Shown: positions 38,218-53,079 of the stretch, in pieces
Layout: the number at the start of each line of letters is the position of its first letter
Numbering within the stretch: position 1 is the stretch's first letter
Assembly: GCF_034702125.1 (NCBI RefSeq)
Contig: NC_085871.1
Location: 32,869,748-32,933,747, forward strand
Length of the DNA: 64,000 bases
Source of the DNA: Engraulis encrasicolus
Lineage: Eukaryota > Chordata > Actinopteri > Clupeiformes > Engraulidae
Direction: 5' to 3'
Notes under the pieces: generated by a model
Databases searched by the model: none
The model's input: only the letters and a program-made list of their open reading frames with translations
What the model was told of the DNA's origin: nothing
Program-made: the position numbers and the translations under genes

Positions 38218-39890
38218 CTGCAGAGCAAGGCACAGTAAAATGTTGTTGATCAGTGGAAAGTCATTTTTATTCGACTCAGGAAAGCCCCACAGTTATATGT
38301 GGGAAAGGACCAGAATAAAAAACAGTTAGTGTAGGATGTTTTGTGTTCAATTCTGAGAGAATGCTTTGGAATTAAAGGGAAATTCTGGGTATTTCATGAA
38401 CATGACACATCTGATGGAGATCCATGACAGTTGACCAAAGGGAACATTTTTCATGCGGGCTACGCAAAGTTAGACAATTGCACTGATTTCCATGAATGTG
38501 TTTAGGGCTATTTTGTAGTTTTGCCAGCAAGTGTGACCAAAAGTCATAAATGTTTGATTCCCATCTGGTAGCTTTGCACCCTTCCTTTATCATTTTTCAT
38601 CTGTATTGACTGCCAGCCATGGAAGTTTAAGTTTTAAGTTTGAAAGTTGTCTGAGTAAAATATTTTCCTATCATTGAGTGCTAGACAGCTGCATCAAAAA
38701 AATGTAATAAAGTAGATGGTTTCATGTGCTCTGATTTGACAGCAACTCACTTTTCATTCAAGTTGGCAAAGAAACCATATTTTGTATTCTACAGATTGTG
38801 TAATGCACTTTGTTGCTGGCACAGGATTGTAAAAGCCTTCAGTGCTACTATATCTGTCAACATTTATTTCTTGATTAAACAAAACTTTGTCGCCAGGACT
38901 ATAAGCTGTCCTTTGTGTACTGTAGGCCTATGCTGTGTAGATGCTGGGGGTAAAAATAAGACACAGAGAGGGACTGTCATGTGTTGCGTGGGATTCAAAA
39001 TAAACGGAAGGAGATATGACACACAACCGTACACAGAGAGTGAATGAACATCGCTGTGCCAAAATGGGGTCATGAAACACAACGACTCCTGACACACGAG
39101 ATGGACCACTCCAAAGTGAACCCAAAAACGCTTTTAGAGCTACATACGTAAATAACAAAACAAAAAAACCCAGATGCACACTTGGGATCATCACTGCATC
39201 TGATATTCTTTTTGCACTTAGGAGACACTTTCAAAGAGAGATAGTAAAGCAAAAGGCAGATTGCATTTTGAGCTTTCAGCCCTGAAAAACATTTCAGTAG
39301 TGAATTTTTCATGATGGGCTCGCCAGCTGTTTTCTGGGGCCGCATCGTGATGGTACAGCAACACTGTGACTTTGATGGCGTTCACAACAAAACAATCCAG
39401 TCATAACGCTGCCATTTGATTTGGCTTAAACCACACATACAGTAAACTATTTATATCACTGTTTACGATTATAATAAAGCAACAGCTTTACTTTTCACAT
39501 TATAACCTGTTAATGACCCAGGTATTACACAAAGTGGAATCATCTTGTTTTGTATTTCTCTTTACCCAAGGCAATCCAAACGATTCATGCCATGCAAACT
39601 TCTCAGGGCAATACATCATGATTCATTCATGTGTATACGGCTGTTTGCCATCACCTTTGACATGGCTTGGCATTTCTAGAAGGGACGGCATGAGTCAGAG
39701 AACCTTCGTTGTGATGACCGTGGCATAACTCTGTATGCTTCTCTGTCTGAGCCATTGCAATGCACAGTACGAAAAGAAATGCAGAGCAAATTCAACACCA
39801 GATTGTATTTAGCCCCAGAGTATTCTCAGTGTTAAATTAGAATTGTAGTTTTCAATCTGTGATTGGCTGGCACAAGGATATGTTCGCCTG
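38218..39890. other. upstream of mid1 coding exons, no recognisable element
   Basis: AT-rich sequence. It should hold an intron of the 5' UTR if the acceptor at 38218 is used. No coding exon or bounded repeat was seen. Confidence 0.45.
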
Positions 39891-39894
39891 ACTG

Positions 39895-40185
39895 GACAGT
39901 AAAAAAAAACAGTGTTAATTAAAATCTTAGGGAGTCAATTTATTTAGGGAGTGTATTTAGGTCCCAGAGCACTCTCTCAGGGTTGTATTAACCCTGCATT
40001 TTTAAATTGTGTATTTGACTAACAAGGACATGGCGCACGCCTCACAGCACAGTAAAAAACAAAAAAGAAAATGCTGTGTTAATTCAATATTTATGGGTTC
40101 AATCTAACATCTTGTACATGATATTTTAGTCCTAGAGTAATGTCTAAGTGTTGAATTAACACAGCCGTTTTGACTCTGTGTTGGC
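39895..40185. mobile_element. CACAGTAAA palindromic MITE, copies 3 and 4
   Basis: Two adjacent members, about 39895-40012 and 40049-40183, each with a CAGTAAAAA start, TTTAGTCC/GGTCC centre and TCTAAGTGTT- or TCTCAGGGTT-type second arm. Confidence 0.6.
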
Positions 40186-40198
40186 TGGCGCAAGGACA

Positions 40199-40755
40199 CA
40201 TTCACTTCACTGACCCACTTCCCAAACACTTGGACTGATTGGCCTTAAAGCCGGATCGCCATCTATGAGTCATAGCAACAATGGCCGAGGGCTTGTGGAC
40301 ATACAGTGCAGTTCTGCAGCCAGGGCAGCGAAAACATGCTTTCCAATCTACGCCCACCTACACAGTCAGAAATGGGATGTCAATGTCTCAGAGCATATAA
40401 ATCCAGATAGAGTGTTTACAACACCGTTAAGAGTCAAATTACCTGTACTCTAACATGGTGTCAAAAGTCAGGGTAAAATTCTGCAGGTGGCCAGTGCAGT
40501 TTTAACTGTACACCTCCTCATGTTTACACGATATTGAGTAGAATGAACTCTGAACATATTGCCCTGACCGAAGAGTACAATTAACACTTTTCTCGAGTGG
40601 GATCAAATGTTCACTTCACTGATCCATTTCCCAATCACTTGGACCGACTGGACGTTAAGCCGGGTCGCCGTCAATGAGTCAGCCCAGCAATAGCAACATG
40701 ACTGTGGGGCTTGGGGACATACAGTGCAGCTGTGCAGCCAGGACAGGGAAAGCAT
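40199..40755. repeat. direct duplication of ~140 bp about 411 bp apart
   Basis: 40199-40340 and 40610-40755 share TTCACTTCACTGA, CACTTGGAC, GGACATACAGTGCAG and GCAGCCAGG blocks at roughly 80% similarity by eye. Confidence 0.7.
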
Positions 40756-40767
40756 CTATCCCCTGCA

Positions 40768-40890
40768 CTGAGGATGGTCTGGCTCTGACCAAAACGTGTG
40801 CCCATTTCACTTAGGTAGCACCTTTTTCCCCTTCATGTGCAATAAAAGTCCATTATTGCATCGGTTAAAAGGTGTGCGAGTTCGCTTCGA
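40768..40890 (+). other. retroelement-like 3' segment with degenerate hammerhead-like core
   Basis: CTGAGGA at 40768-40774 is followed by a possible GGTC/GACC stem and AAAAC in place of GAAAC, then GCAATAAAAGTCCATTATTGCAT. The layout recalls hammerhead motifs of Penelope-like elements, but the conserved G is changed and stems I and III are not clear. Tentative. Confidence 0.2.
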
Positions 40891-41365
40891 CTGCTCCTTT
40901 TATTGTACGCCTATAACAAAAACACAAAGCTGCTGGGCTGCTACTAAATGTTATTGAGGATGTTTTACAAAGGAACTTGGCTAACAGTTTGTGGAAGTTT
41001 GGCATCGGTAGACAAGATCGATATCAATTACCTTCCCACGAATTCTTAAATGGAAAACATCCCAGGACTTGCAAATGCTGTATCTCGACTCCAGTATTTT
41101 AATACAAATTTATGCACGTTACGCAACTAAATAGCTATACTGTTTCATATAAATCGCAGCAGCTGTTCATAACTTCCACAACACCGCAAAAATACCAGCA
41201 AAAAACTGATGTGCAGGCTTTTCTAAGCCAAAAAGAATTTAATTTAAACACGACTGTGTGCCAAGCACACATTTTTCGTTGATTGAACACATATGATCGT
41301 GCTAATAACATCACTTAAGAATGCCAGAGTACAGTAGCACATGGTCATCTCCAAATTGAAGCCCC

Positions 41366-41510
<145 letters not shown>

Positions 41511-41675
41511 ATGTACAGTGTCAGTTTAGCTTGAAGTTCAAAAATGATAAACAACAAATCAAACTGTGTAAACACTCACACTCTGAATATCCGTCTTCCC
41601 CCCCTCTCTCTCTAACACACACGCACACGCACACGCACACGCGCACACACACTCACACGCACACAAGCACCCACT

Positions 41676-41678
<3 letters not shown>

Positions 41679-41735
<57 letters not shown>

Positions 41736-41736
41736 A

Positions 41737-41780
<44 letters not shown>
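41679..41780. repeat. (GA)n microsatellite
   Basis: GA run with GAAAGAAAG and GACAG interruptions, preceded by a CA/CG-rich stretch (41615-41672). Confidence 0.95.
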
Positions 41781-41783
<3 letters not shown>

Positions 41784-41799
41784 CACACACATACAGACG

Positions 41800-42290
41800 T
41801 GCATGCACTAGTCTCACTCACGCTGTAGTAGTGGCAGAGCATGCCGGAGACCCACCGGTGGATTTCGCCGCCCCGCTGCACTCTCCGGAGCCATGTCTGC
41901 CTGCCTGTCTGCCTGCCTGTCTCGCTGTCTTAACAGGGACGCCACAAAGCACAAGCGCAAAAGCTATAACAAGACAAATCCCCTTCCACTGCCTGCCTGT
42001 CCTGCCTGAGAGGTCGACCAATGATCCTGAGCCGAAGCCCCCCCCTGGGTGGGCGGGCGGGTTGGCTGGCTGGCCGACCAGCCGGCAGCCCAAAGCCGCT
42101 ACTGCTGCCCTAAGACAACTTAAAGAGTCGGCATGACACGGTCCACGCGGCACGCTCGCGCTCATGCGGCAGACTTGCGATTATGCGATGAGCCGGAGAG
42201 TCTGAGAGAGCGCTCCGTCTGATAAACTCACTGCTCCCCGACCGGACTGGAGCGGAGTGGAGTGGAGTGGAGTGCAGTGCAGTGGACTTT
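41800..42290. promoter_or_regulatory. GC-rich, CpG-containing block upstream of mid1 (weak promoter candidate)
   Basis: GC content is well above the neighbours, CpGs are frequent (for example near 41850-41880 and 42140-42240) and an inverted CCAAT (GACCAATGATC at 42016) occurs. It lies 3.6 kb upstream of the mid1 start exon and could hold a non-coding first exon. No transcription start is demonstrable. Confidence 0.15.
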
Positions 42291-42383
42291 TTTTTTTGGT
42301 ACAACAGGAAAGCACTGGTTCCCCGACAATTCCAGGAAAGTCGGTTTCCTCTGCTCAACACACAGTGGCTGAGTCTCGGAGGG

Positions 42384-42514
<131 letters not shown>

Positions 42515-42602
42515 TCCGAGGTGAACTAAGAATATGTTGCACTCACACTGTCAGCCACAACACATTAGGGGAGGTGAGGGTGTGGGGGCTTGGCAATGAA
42601 TT

Positions 42603-42614
42603 TGTGTGCGCGTG

Positions 42615-42698
<84 letters not shown>

Positions 42699-42703
42699 TG
42701 TGT

Positions 42704-42789
<86 letters not shown>

Positions 42790-42808
42790 GCGTGCGTGCG
42801 TGTGTGTA
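42603..42808. repeat. (TG)n microsatellite
   Basis: About 100 dinucleotides with TCTG and CGTG interruptions, 90 bp from the previous tract. Confidence 0.97.
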
Positions 42809-43039
42809 TAGTGCAGCTTTGTTCAATATTCAGCCCCCTCGGCATGTTTTCTCTCAAACTACTGAGTGAGGAAATCAGAGTCAGAGATATGCTGCCCAAT
42901 AATTTTATGAGGACAAAGTTTCCACAATGCTAGTGAGAGGGAGTGGGAGTTTCATTTTCTAAACTATTCTGTACCCCAGTGCTCAAGAAATTCACATCAG
43001 AAACATCAGAAACATTATTGACAAATTATTGATTTACAG

Positions 43040-43367
43040 CAGGGTTTCCCAAAGTGGGGTGCGTGCACCCCTGAATAGAGCAATGACTGATATGTATGTT
43101 TTTATACAGAATTCGTGAACATTAAATAGTTTTTAATTGTTTGGTGAATTGTATGCTGGAAGGATCCATCTGAAGTGTAATTTATAACTCCTAGACTTGT
43201 CATGCAACAAGTTCCATTGCAAAAATGTCAGAAAAAAAGACGGGTCTATTGGAAATGAGGATAGGATTGCCCAAAATGTGTGGCTGTGCAACATAAGCTT
43301 AGGGGGTGCGCGAACCACATTGAGATGTGAAAGGGGGTGCGCAGGGAAAAAAGTTTGGGAACCGCTG
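43040..43367. mobile_element. hAT-type MITE, 328 bp, perfect target duplication
   Basis: Termini CAGGGTTTCCCAAAGT and (inverse) CAGCGGTTCCCAAACT; ATTTACAG at 43032-43039 and 43368-43375. Confidence 0.9.
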
Positions 43368-44250
43368 ATTTACAGTATTGCTGTTACTTTATAGTCATAA
43401 TGTGTTATTTGTTTTTTAGAATGTCAAGTTGACATGTTCACACACAACAGGCATTCACTTCGATAATGTGTCATTAATTTTTCTGACATGTGTCATGTCA
43501 CTCTTATGATGGTCTCATGACACCTTAAAATAGACCCCCTTCAAATTAAACCGGGGGGGGGAGGGGTCATTTGACCAAGGCCTATGGAGCAAGAGGGGCC
43601 CTCATTACATGGCATGTATTTGTTTTTGGGCCCATTCAGATGGCAGCATCCCTGGCTGCATTATTAATAACAACTGCTTCTCCACTGACCTGCATCAGAA
43701 TTCATACGGGTAGGCCTATTGTTTTCTTTTCTGCCTTTGAGGTGGCAGGTTTTTATATGTGTCTGCCTGTGTGCACAATGCATTCTGAATGATTCCCACA
43801 GTCGTAATCCTCTTGCCAACCCCTCTATGCCACAGAACACACAATACATTTTTCTGTGAAGTTGCGACACAATGTCCAAAGGCAATATCAAAGCAATAAG
43901 CCACAACACAACAAAAACAGAAAATCCCCACCAGCGTGCCAGCATTCCCCCACTCACATTTTTCTCTGCTATTTCTCTTTGCACGGTAGAAGAAATATTC
44001 AGTAATGTATTCCTCCGTATAATTTTCGCTGCTTTCTTCAGAGCTCCTGCATTTGTTCAGATATAATCTGTCAACGCTCATATTGAGCCAGTGTTGTAAA
44101 ATAATACAAAACTCCTCTGGAAATGTTCCTTTCGAGAATCTCAGGGTGCCAAAGAAACAGAAGAATGCATAATGTTAATGAGAACTAGCATCGGGGAGGC
44201 AACCACAATGAAATTTTAGATAGTTTTTAGAAGATTTAGAAAGTTTAGAT

Positions 44251-44447
44251 CTAGGCCCTACCGTGGCTGATATGGTCGGGCACTCGTCTGCTACGCAGCC
44301 GACCTGGGTTCAATTCCCGGCCCGGGTCCTTTGCCAGCCCCTCCCTGTCTCTCTCTCCCAACTCATTTCCTGTCTCTACTTCACCGTCCTATCTGAGAAA
44401 TATACCATAAAGGGTTGTAAAGCCCCAAAAAATACTTAAAAAAAAAC
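44251..44447 (+). mobile_element. tRNA-derived SINE, full-length
   Basis: The tRNA-like head has TGGCTGATATGG (A box with a 1-nt disturbance) and GGTTCAATTCC (B box). It is followed by the CTCATTTCCTGTCTCTAC body and an A-rich tail. 10-bp target duplication AAGTTTAGAT at 44241-44250 and 44448-44457. Confidence 0.9.
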
Positions 44448-44766
44448 AAGTTTAGATTTAGAGTACACGGCACCTGGAGAAGCGACATGTTAAAAGGGAG
44501 GTTCACAAACGGAGTGAAACCCACTTTTACAATATAAAATATATTATAATATAATATATAACATAAACTCCAAATGAGGTTGTCAGTGAAAATCAGTGAA
44601 ATGAGAGAGGGAAAACTCATTAATAACGACATTTGACAAGCTAGATAGGCAGAAGTATATTACACAGATAGAAATGGCAATAAATCATGCCACTATATCA
44701 ACCTCTGTCTCATAGCTTGCTATATCACATGTTAGCACATGTAGACAGAGCAGGTTTATTTTAAAC

Positions 44767-44888
44767 TACACAGTAAAAACTGCTTTGTTAATGCAACACT
44801 AACAGAGTCGATTTAACACCTTCTAGAGCTTATTTGGTCCCAAAGCACTCTCTAAGTGTTGAATTAACACTGCATTTTTTACTGTGTA
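44767..44888. mobile_element. CACAGTAAA palindromic MITE, best-preserved copy
   Basis: TACACAGTAAAAA and TTTTTTACTGTGTA ends; the centre has TTCTAGAGC and TTTGGTCCC; the second arm is CTCTCTAAGTGTTGAATTAA. Bounded by TA, compatible with a TA target. Confidence 0.75.
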
Positions 44889-45317
44889 AGCTGCGGGCAA
44901 ATCTCAGGTTGGAGGCAAAAGTACAGTGACCAAATATGAAGAAACCTATGTGGGTATACTGTATTCAAAGTAGGGATGAATGCCAAAATAGCCCCATCCA
45001 CATTGCCATGTCATGTTGCAGCAGTTTCAACAGCACATTTTGTCACAGTAATATCTAACTCAGACAGACACTTGCAAGCTGGCACCCTTTTCCGCAAGAC
45101 AGACACAACAGACTTGCTAGCTGGCACTTCGTGTATAATTAAAGCCACTTTGATCGTGACAAAGTAAAGGCAGTTTTGCGTGTTTGTGTGCATCTGTCCA
45201 CATTTGGCACACACTGCTCAGCAGTCTATCAGTTACAGAGGCGGAACTGACAACCCTCGATAATAGATGGCACACAAGAGAGAGGTCTGAGCATCTCTTA
45301 TCCAATGCAGTCAGCAC

Positions 45318-45319
<2 letters not shown>

Positions 45320-45399
<80 letters not shown>
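45320..45399. repeat. (CT)n microsatellite
   Basis: 40 perfect dinucleotides. Confidence 0.97.
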
Positions 45400-45403
<4 letters not shown>

Positions 45404-46112
45404 ATTCTCACTATTTGTCATCACAGTGACAGGGGCACCACTTTAAAGTCCCACCTCTTAGTCCTTCCCTTTATAGTTGTCTGCTTGTGTCATCACCTCA
45501 GTATTGATTTGTTGGCAAGGTTCACAATGAACTCCGGGCACGCCAGACAGACAGACAGGCCAAAAGCCAAGCAGTGGAGGAAATGAGTCAGCCTGGAAGG
45601 AACACACCGTGTTTCGTGAAATTAGCTCTCTTACCATCAGACCTGGAGTTGGGGTGCATAGGCTACGTAGACTTTTCGGTTTGCAGAACAAATGCTAACC
45701 TTAATTTTTCTTTTACGTTATGTTCAGGTTAATTTACTCCGGAATAGCCTGTTTGTTTTAAGTACATTTGCATTTTTAACTACTTAATCATGTCTCGTCA
45801 CCTGCATTTATTGGGTAATACCCAACGTGTTGTGATGCAAAATGGTCAAATATCTGATTAAATCACCAGTGGCTACCAAAGCTAACATGCTACTGCCATA
45901 CTGTGACACTGAGTGCAGTTACATGTGAGGAATATTCAAATTTTAAACAGAATGATGGCAGTATTCAGTTTGCGAGTCATGAGCCATGTAAACTCTTTCT
46001 CATGAGCCATGTAAACTAAATTCCGAATGTGGCCACACTCTGTCAATATTCCTGTTGCAGAGCGTTGTTCCAGACATGTGAAACAAAATATTCCAAAACC
46101 TGTTTTATGTAA

Positions 46113-46257
46113 GGGTTAACGTTCGGCGAGAAGGTCGCTACCGTGGAATAGCAGCACGACAGAGAGAATCTTTAGACCCCGACGCGGAGCGGAGGGGTCT
46201 TGTTCTCTCTGAAGTGCTGCTATTCCACAAAGCGACCGACTCGCCGAAAGTTAACCC
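46113..46257. repeat. 145-bp near-perfect hairpin starting GGGTTAAC
   Basis: GGGTTAACGTTCGGCGAG pairs with the inverse at 46240-46257; the arms continue through GTGGAATAGCAGCAC / GTGCTGCTATTCCAC, with an inner GACCCC...GGGGTC stem (46175-46199). Abuts TTATTATATGG (46260), whose inverse CCATATAATAA lies at 46751-46761, so it may be the edge of a ~650-bp element. Confidence 0.75.
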
Positions 46258-47154
46258 GCTTATTATATGGATATACTTAAATGATTCACACATGCGGGGT
46301 CATTTCTTTAGACCTAGGCTATTTAATGTTAAGATTGTTGCTGCGCAAAACAAAACAGTGCCGTTGTGGAACACCGCTAGGCAACAGCTAGGTAGGCTAG
46401 CCAGGACAACAGGTGTTGTCTATCACAGCAGCTGATTAGAGTGACAAAAGACCGGACCCCCTGCGGAGTGATATGAAACATTCGCTTTAGCCACTGACTT
46501 GTATACAAGCCAGTGGCTTTAGCAGTGAACGTCTTGTTGCCATTGACAGCGGTAGCCAGGACAACGGGTGCTGTCTATCACAGCAGCTGATTAGAGTCTT
46601 GATGAAAAGTCGCTTTAGCAGTGAAAAGTCTTGTTGCCATTGACAGCGGTCTGTTATAGACCAACCCGTCCGTTATCGAAAAATAACAGACGTCCGAACG
46701 TTGGGGAGCCCCGTTGAAATGAATGGAGCATTCGACAGATGACGTCACAACCATATAATAAGCTGGAATAATCTGTGTCTGTGACTTGTTTAATTGGAAA
46801 CCAGTCAGATTGTACCTTCAGGCTTAGATGGCAGAATTCTCCCAATTCTCTCCTCTTAATTTTAATATGATATCATCGGAATGTTTAGAGAGGACAGCGG
46901 TGAGTCATCAAGGGCCTGCAGGTGGCATCACACAAGAGCAGGTGAACGCGACAACAACACAAGGAAAAGGTGAATGGAGCAGCCGTAGCAACAGCAGAAA
47001 TGTCTTGGTGTAACTTTCATCTGCTTTATACTGTGTATGGGAAGTGACAGAGAGGCAAGACATGGCAACCTCTCCAGAGGGCTCACAAAGGTCCACAGTC
47101 TGAACTGAATCTGACCCCATTCAAGACAGCCTGTTGGATCACAAGTACACACTC

Positions 47155-47388
<234 letters not shown>

Positions 47389-47656
47389 ACACACACATTT
47401 TGGATGGAATGCACATCGACAAACACACAAAACACCTGGCCTGAGGGACTGGCAGGCACAGGGACAGACACAGGGACACTGAGGAGGTGCCCTTGAATGT
47501 GGGGCAGCTGATGGCTGTGCTGTGCTGTGCTGTGTGGGCGTCATGGATACCCGAGAGGGATCCAGTCAGTAAAGGGCACATTCCCTGTTGCAATGGTGTC
47601 TTGGAAATTACCATAGCGTGGACTAGCTATGCAATGAAATGAGACGGATACACATA

Positions 47657-47787
47657 GTAAAAATGCTGCGATTTCAACACTTAGAGAGTTCTCGAGACCC
47701 AAATACAAGCTGTAACATGTTAAATGTTGTTGACTCTTAGCTTAAGTTAAAAAAAAGAAGTATTATATTTTTTTTTACTGCGTATGC
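47657..47787. mobile_element. CACAGTAAA palindromic MITE, diverged copy
   Basis: ACATAGTAAAAATGC start, CAACACTTAGAGAGTT arm, end in a T-run plus ACTGCGT. Confidence 0.55.
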
Positions 47788-47893
47788 CTCTGTACGACTA
47801 TGCTTTGCATGTCAAAGGTGATAAGATACATGTTTTTTTCAGAATGAGTCACATAATGTAGGATACATTTTTTGGTGATGTTCATACATTTCT

Positions 47894-48099
47894 TTTTTTT
47901 TTTTTAAGTATATTTTTAGGGGCTTTTATGCCTTTATTTGATAGGACAGTCTGAGATGGTGACAGGAAGCGAGTGGGACAGAGAGACAGGGTGGGATCCC
48001 CGGCCGGACTCGAACCGGGGTCCCCGTGGGCATGCAAGCCCAAATGTGGGGGGCTTAGCACGCTGTGCCACAGCGCCCCCCCCCCCCTCCCCAGGTAAC
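47894..48099 (-). mobile_element. tRNA-derived SINE, minus strand
   Basis: 14-bp target duplication GTTCATACATTTCT at 47880-47893 and 48100-48113. In minus orientation: head with GGTTCGAGTCC B box, CCTGTCACC body, AATAAAGGCATAAAAGCCCC and a poly-A tail. Confidence 0.9.
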
Positions 48100-48875
48100 G
48101 TTCATACATTTCTAGAACATATTTTTTTAAAGATAGGATATACTGTATGAGAACAAGTGTTGATGCCTTGAGTTTGGACGACATTCAATTAGAGGCATAC
48201 TGCTCACATACACTGCCAGGGAAAACCAAAGATACAAAAAGTCACAAAAACATGAAAGTAGGCATATAGACACACACTGGTACGCACTCTCTCAGACTCG
48301 CGCACAGAAGGAACTTATGTATATTTTATTACTGACTGGTGAAAAGCTGGATGCTAACTGTGATTGTTGCTTTAATCTGTTTAATTATTTAAAAGTCACA
48401 TTCCCTTTTCTGCACTACATTTTTTAAAGTGGCTGTTGTTTTGGGCAGTTTTAAGAACTCAATTGTGTAACTGTTTCTTCGTATCAATGATGACACTACA
48501 GAAATGTGTTTGGTCAGACTGTTAACATTGTTCATGGTGACATTTTCAAATACACCTCTGGACAACATCATTCTGAGCGAACAACGCTCAAAAGTCCATA
48601 TTCAGAACGAGCTCTGGTTTGTGTTGAGGTCTGTTGTTGAAGTAAAGTTTCTCAAAGACTTTGATTGATGCCAAACCATTTAAAGGGGGACTGCCTTTGT
48701 ACTGATAGCCCCATAACACCTGGCGTTCCACCAGTGGATCTTATATGCGTTATACATGCAGTTATTGAAAAGTGAACTATAATTTGTACATGACTATGAC
48801 ATAATACAGAGACTTTAGTAATGCACTGCAACTTGGTCATGGACAGTTGAGTAAAGGCAAATGTATAATGCCATG

Positions 48876-50263
<1,388 letters not shown>

Positions 50264-50568
50264 AGAGACTACACGTTACACGATTCCTGGGATCCACACA
50301 CACACACACACACACGCGTGCGCGCGCACACACAAAAACATACTGTACACGCTGCACAATTCCTGTGGAGTAGTCAGACAGAACCTTCTTTTTTATTTCC
50401 ATGCACTGTTACACAGATCATCGTCATATTTGTTCCTGTGCCACTGCGTCGCCAAGGAAAATGAGGGAAAAAAGACGAAAAGCAGCGCAATTGTGCCTTA
50501 TATAACAGCGTGTCTGCCATTCCAGAAGAGGGGATTTTTTAGTAGAGAGAGATAGGGAGAGAAAGAAA

Positions 50569-50572
<4 letters not shown>

Positions 50573-50648
<76 letters not shown>

Positions 50649-50691
50649 CACCGTGAGAGGGAAGGGGAGAGATTGAGACTCAAAGAGAGAG

Positions 50692-50761
<70 letters not shown>
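50573..50761. repeat. (GA)n and (GAAA)n microsatellites
   Basis: GA 50573-50641, a 50-bp spacer, then GAAA 50692-50761. Confidence 0.95.
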
Positions 50762-50762
<1 letters not shown>

Positions 50763-51077
50763 CAGTAAAAAAAACCGAGTCTTACAAAATGGAGGGAAAT
50801 TGCCCATCCTGCCATTTGACATGAGCGAGTGTGGCGTCCCGCGGAGTGAGGAGCTCAAAGTGGGTCAAAGGCATTGACCTATCTAACGCAATCAGCATGC
50901 GTATGTACACGTACCGCTGCTACACGCCCGCTACATGCCCGCTATAGCCAGCCAAGCCAAGCCAAGCCATGTCCCGGATGAAAGAGAGAGAAGGGGGGAA
51001 TAAAGTGAGAGAGTAAGGGAGGTATGGAAAGAGAAAGAGAAAGAAAGAGAGAGTGAGACAGACAGAGTGTGTGTGTG

Positions 51078-51078
51078 T

Positions 51079-51169
<91 letters not shown>

Positions 51170-51203
51170 TGTGTGTGAGAGAGGAAGAGAGAGAGAGAGA
51201 AAT

Positions 51204-51294
<91 letters not shown>
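51078..51294. repeat. (GA)n microsatellite, interrupted
   Basis: GA with AAGA, GTGTGT and AATAGA interruptions. Confidence 0.95.
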
Positions 51295-51300
<6 letters not shown>

Positions 51301-52040
51301 CCAAGTGAGAAAGAAAGAAACAGAAAGTGATGGAGGGAGTGTGTATTGGGAGAGAAGGAAACGCGAGAAAAGAACAGTGGCAGAGCAAGTGAGTGAAGAA
51401 AGGAGACAAGTTCAATGTTTACACACATCATAGCGCCCCATAGTTCCAATTGTATGAATTGAACTCTGCCTATTTCTGCTGCCAGAGCTTCAAGTCTATA
51501 ATGTTTAATGAGTGGAAAATGTTCTGTTGGGAGTCACACAGCATGAGGAAGAATAGGAGGTGGCGTGTTGCGTGTTACGTGTTTGTGGCGGCCAAGTTAT
51601 TACACTTCATGGAAATATTTCCTGAAGAAATCCCCCCACAAATGTTAATACGTTTATTGTACATCTGAATGGGTTTATAGGTTGAAATCAGATTTTTTGT
51701 GGAGGGCCAAAGAGGTTCTGTGTCTAGCAAAAACAATAACAGCAAAATCACCAGGATTAAATTATGTGTTGTTCTCAGTTGGTGTTCTGAGGACACCAAC
51801 ATGAAAAATATATATAACTGGACTCAGACAGAGATTTTGAAAAACAGATTTAGAAGATTTCTCTCAAATAGCTTCCTGTCTTCCTTTGGTGCATTTTTTA
51901 AAAATGTCCTCTTCCTCTGTCCATCTGTCTATCTCTCCCTCTCTTTCACTTTCTCTCTCTCTCTGTCTAACTCCCACCTGTCCCTTTTGTCAAATTAGTT
52001 TCAGGTGATTTCCTCATCCTCTTATCTCTGTCCAGCGGTA
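51295..52040. other. non-coding, no recognisable element
   Basis: Purine-rich at the start and pyrimidine-rich at 51910-51985; otherwise unique sequence. Confidence 0.5.
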
Positions 52041-52155
52041 CACAGTAAAACAGTGTCAATTTAACACTTAAAGTATCGATTGAACATCTTCTAGAGTGTA
52101 TTTCGTCCTATAGTACTCTCTAAGTGTTGAAGTAACACTGCATTTTTTACTGATT
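52041..52155. mobile_element. CACAGTAAA palindromic MITE
   Basis: ACACAGTAAAAC start, TTTAACACTTAAAG arm, CTCTCTAAGTGTTGAAG arm, ATTTTTTACTG end. Confidence 0.7.
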
Positions 52156-52721
52156 AGAGGTGGTGACACACACACCTCACGTGTTTGGCTGCTAACCGTA
52201 TTAATGGGAGCATCTCTGAGGTCTGACTCCTATAATCTGTATGGATTATGGCTGGTGGCAGTTAGTTGCTTTTTTTCCTAAAATCTCGCCACTGCATGTC
52301 GTTTGGGAGCAGGGCCGTAACCAGACATTTTCAAATATCGAGGTCAAGTACTGCGTGCTGTACTGCATACTGTACATTTAGAATGCGTCAAACTCTTCAG
52401 TCAAACTCTTACTTTTATTTTCATTAATCACTGCCTTGAGGATAAATGGGGGTCGTGTATACAGACTGAATTTATCATTGTTCATCATATGATTGATCAT
52501 AAAAACTGTAGATCAATTTCACATTGCTGAAAAAAATTCAGAGGACATGACCTCTGTGTCCTCAATGGTAGTTACGGCCATGTTTGGGAGCCTGTGAACC
52601 GTGAGCTGTGACCTTACGCAGACATAGTTCAATCCCGGGTGAAATGTTTTGACCCATATTCAGGATTTTTTTTGCCCTACTTATTATTATTATTATTTTG
52701 TCATGTTGGTGGGCATGATCG

Positions 52722-52852
52722 GGGCCGCTGACAGCTTTGCCTGGGCCAGGCATGAAGTCATCTGAAAGGGCCCCCCCGTCCCCATCCAATAGTAATGAGG
52801 ACCCGATTCTGGGCCCCCTCTATCCCTGGGCCTGGGACAACTGACACCGTTT
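52722..52852 (+). repeat. GGGCC-rich dispersed repeat, copy 4
   Basis: GGGCCGCTGACAGCTTTG, AAGTCATCTGAAAGGGCC and CTGGGCCTGGGACAACTGAC blocks; the clearest copy. Confidence 0.7.
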
Positions 52853-53079
52853 ATCCCACACTGTCAGTTTCTCTGGGCATGACGACGGATGTCTTTGTTC
52901 TGAGAGAGAGAGGACCAACACAATGCCAGAGATTAACATTATCCTTTTGGCCGATTGAATGTTGAAGGAGCCCTTTCCATTATTCTAATCCTTCTAAATT
53001 CTAAAATGACAATGACTGTTGTTCTCCCAAGGTTATTCAGTCAACTGCCAATGTGTGTTGAACTCGACCATATGCACAG

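Noticed and set aside
41531..42136. 201-codon plus-strand frame
   Set aside because: Runs through CA and GA microsatellites and GC-rich spacer; composition-driven.
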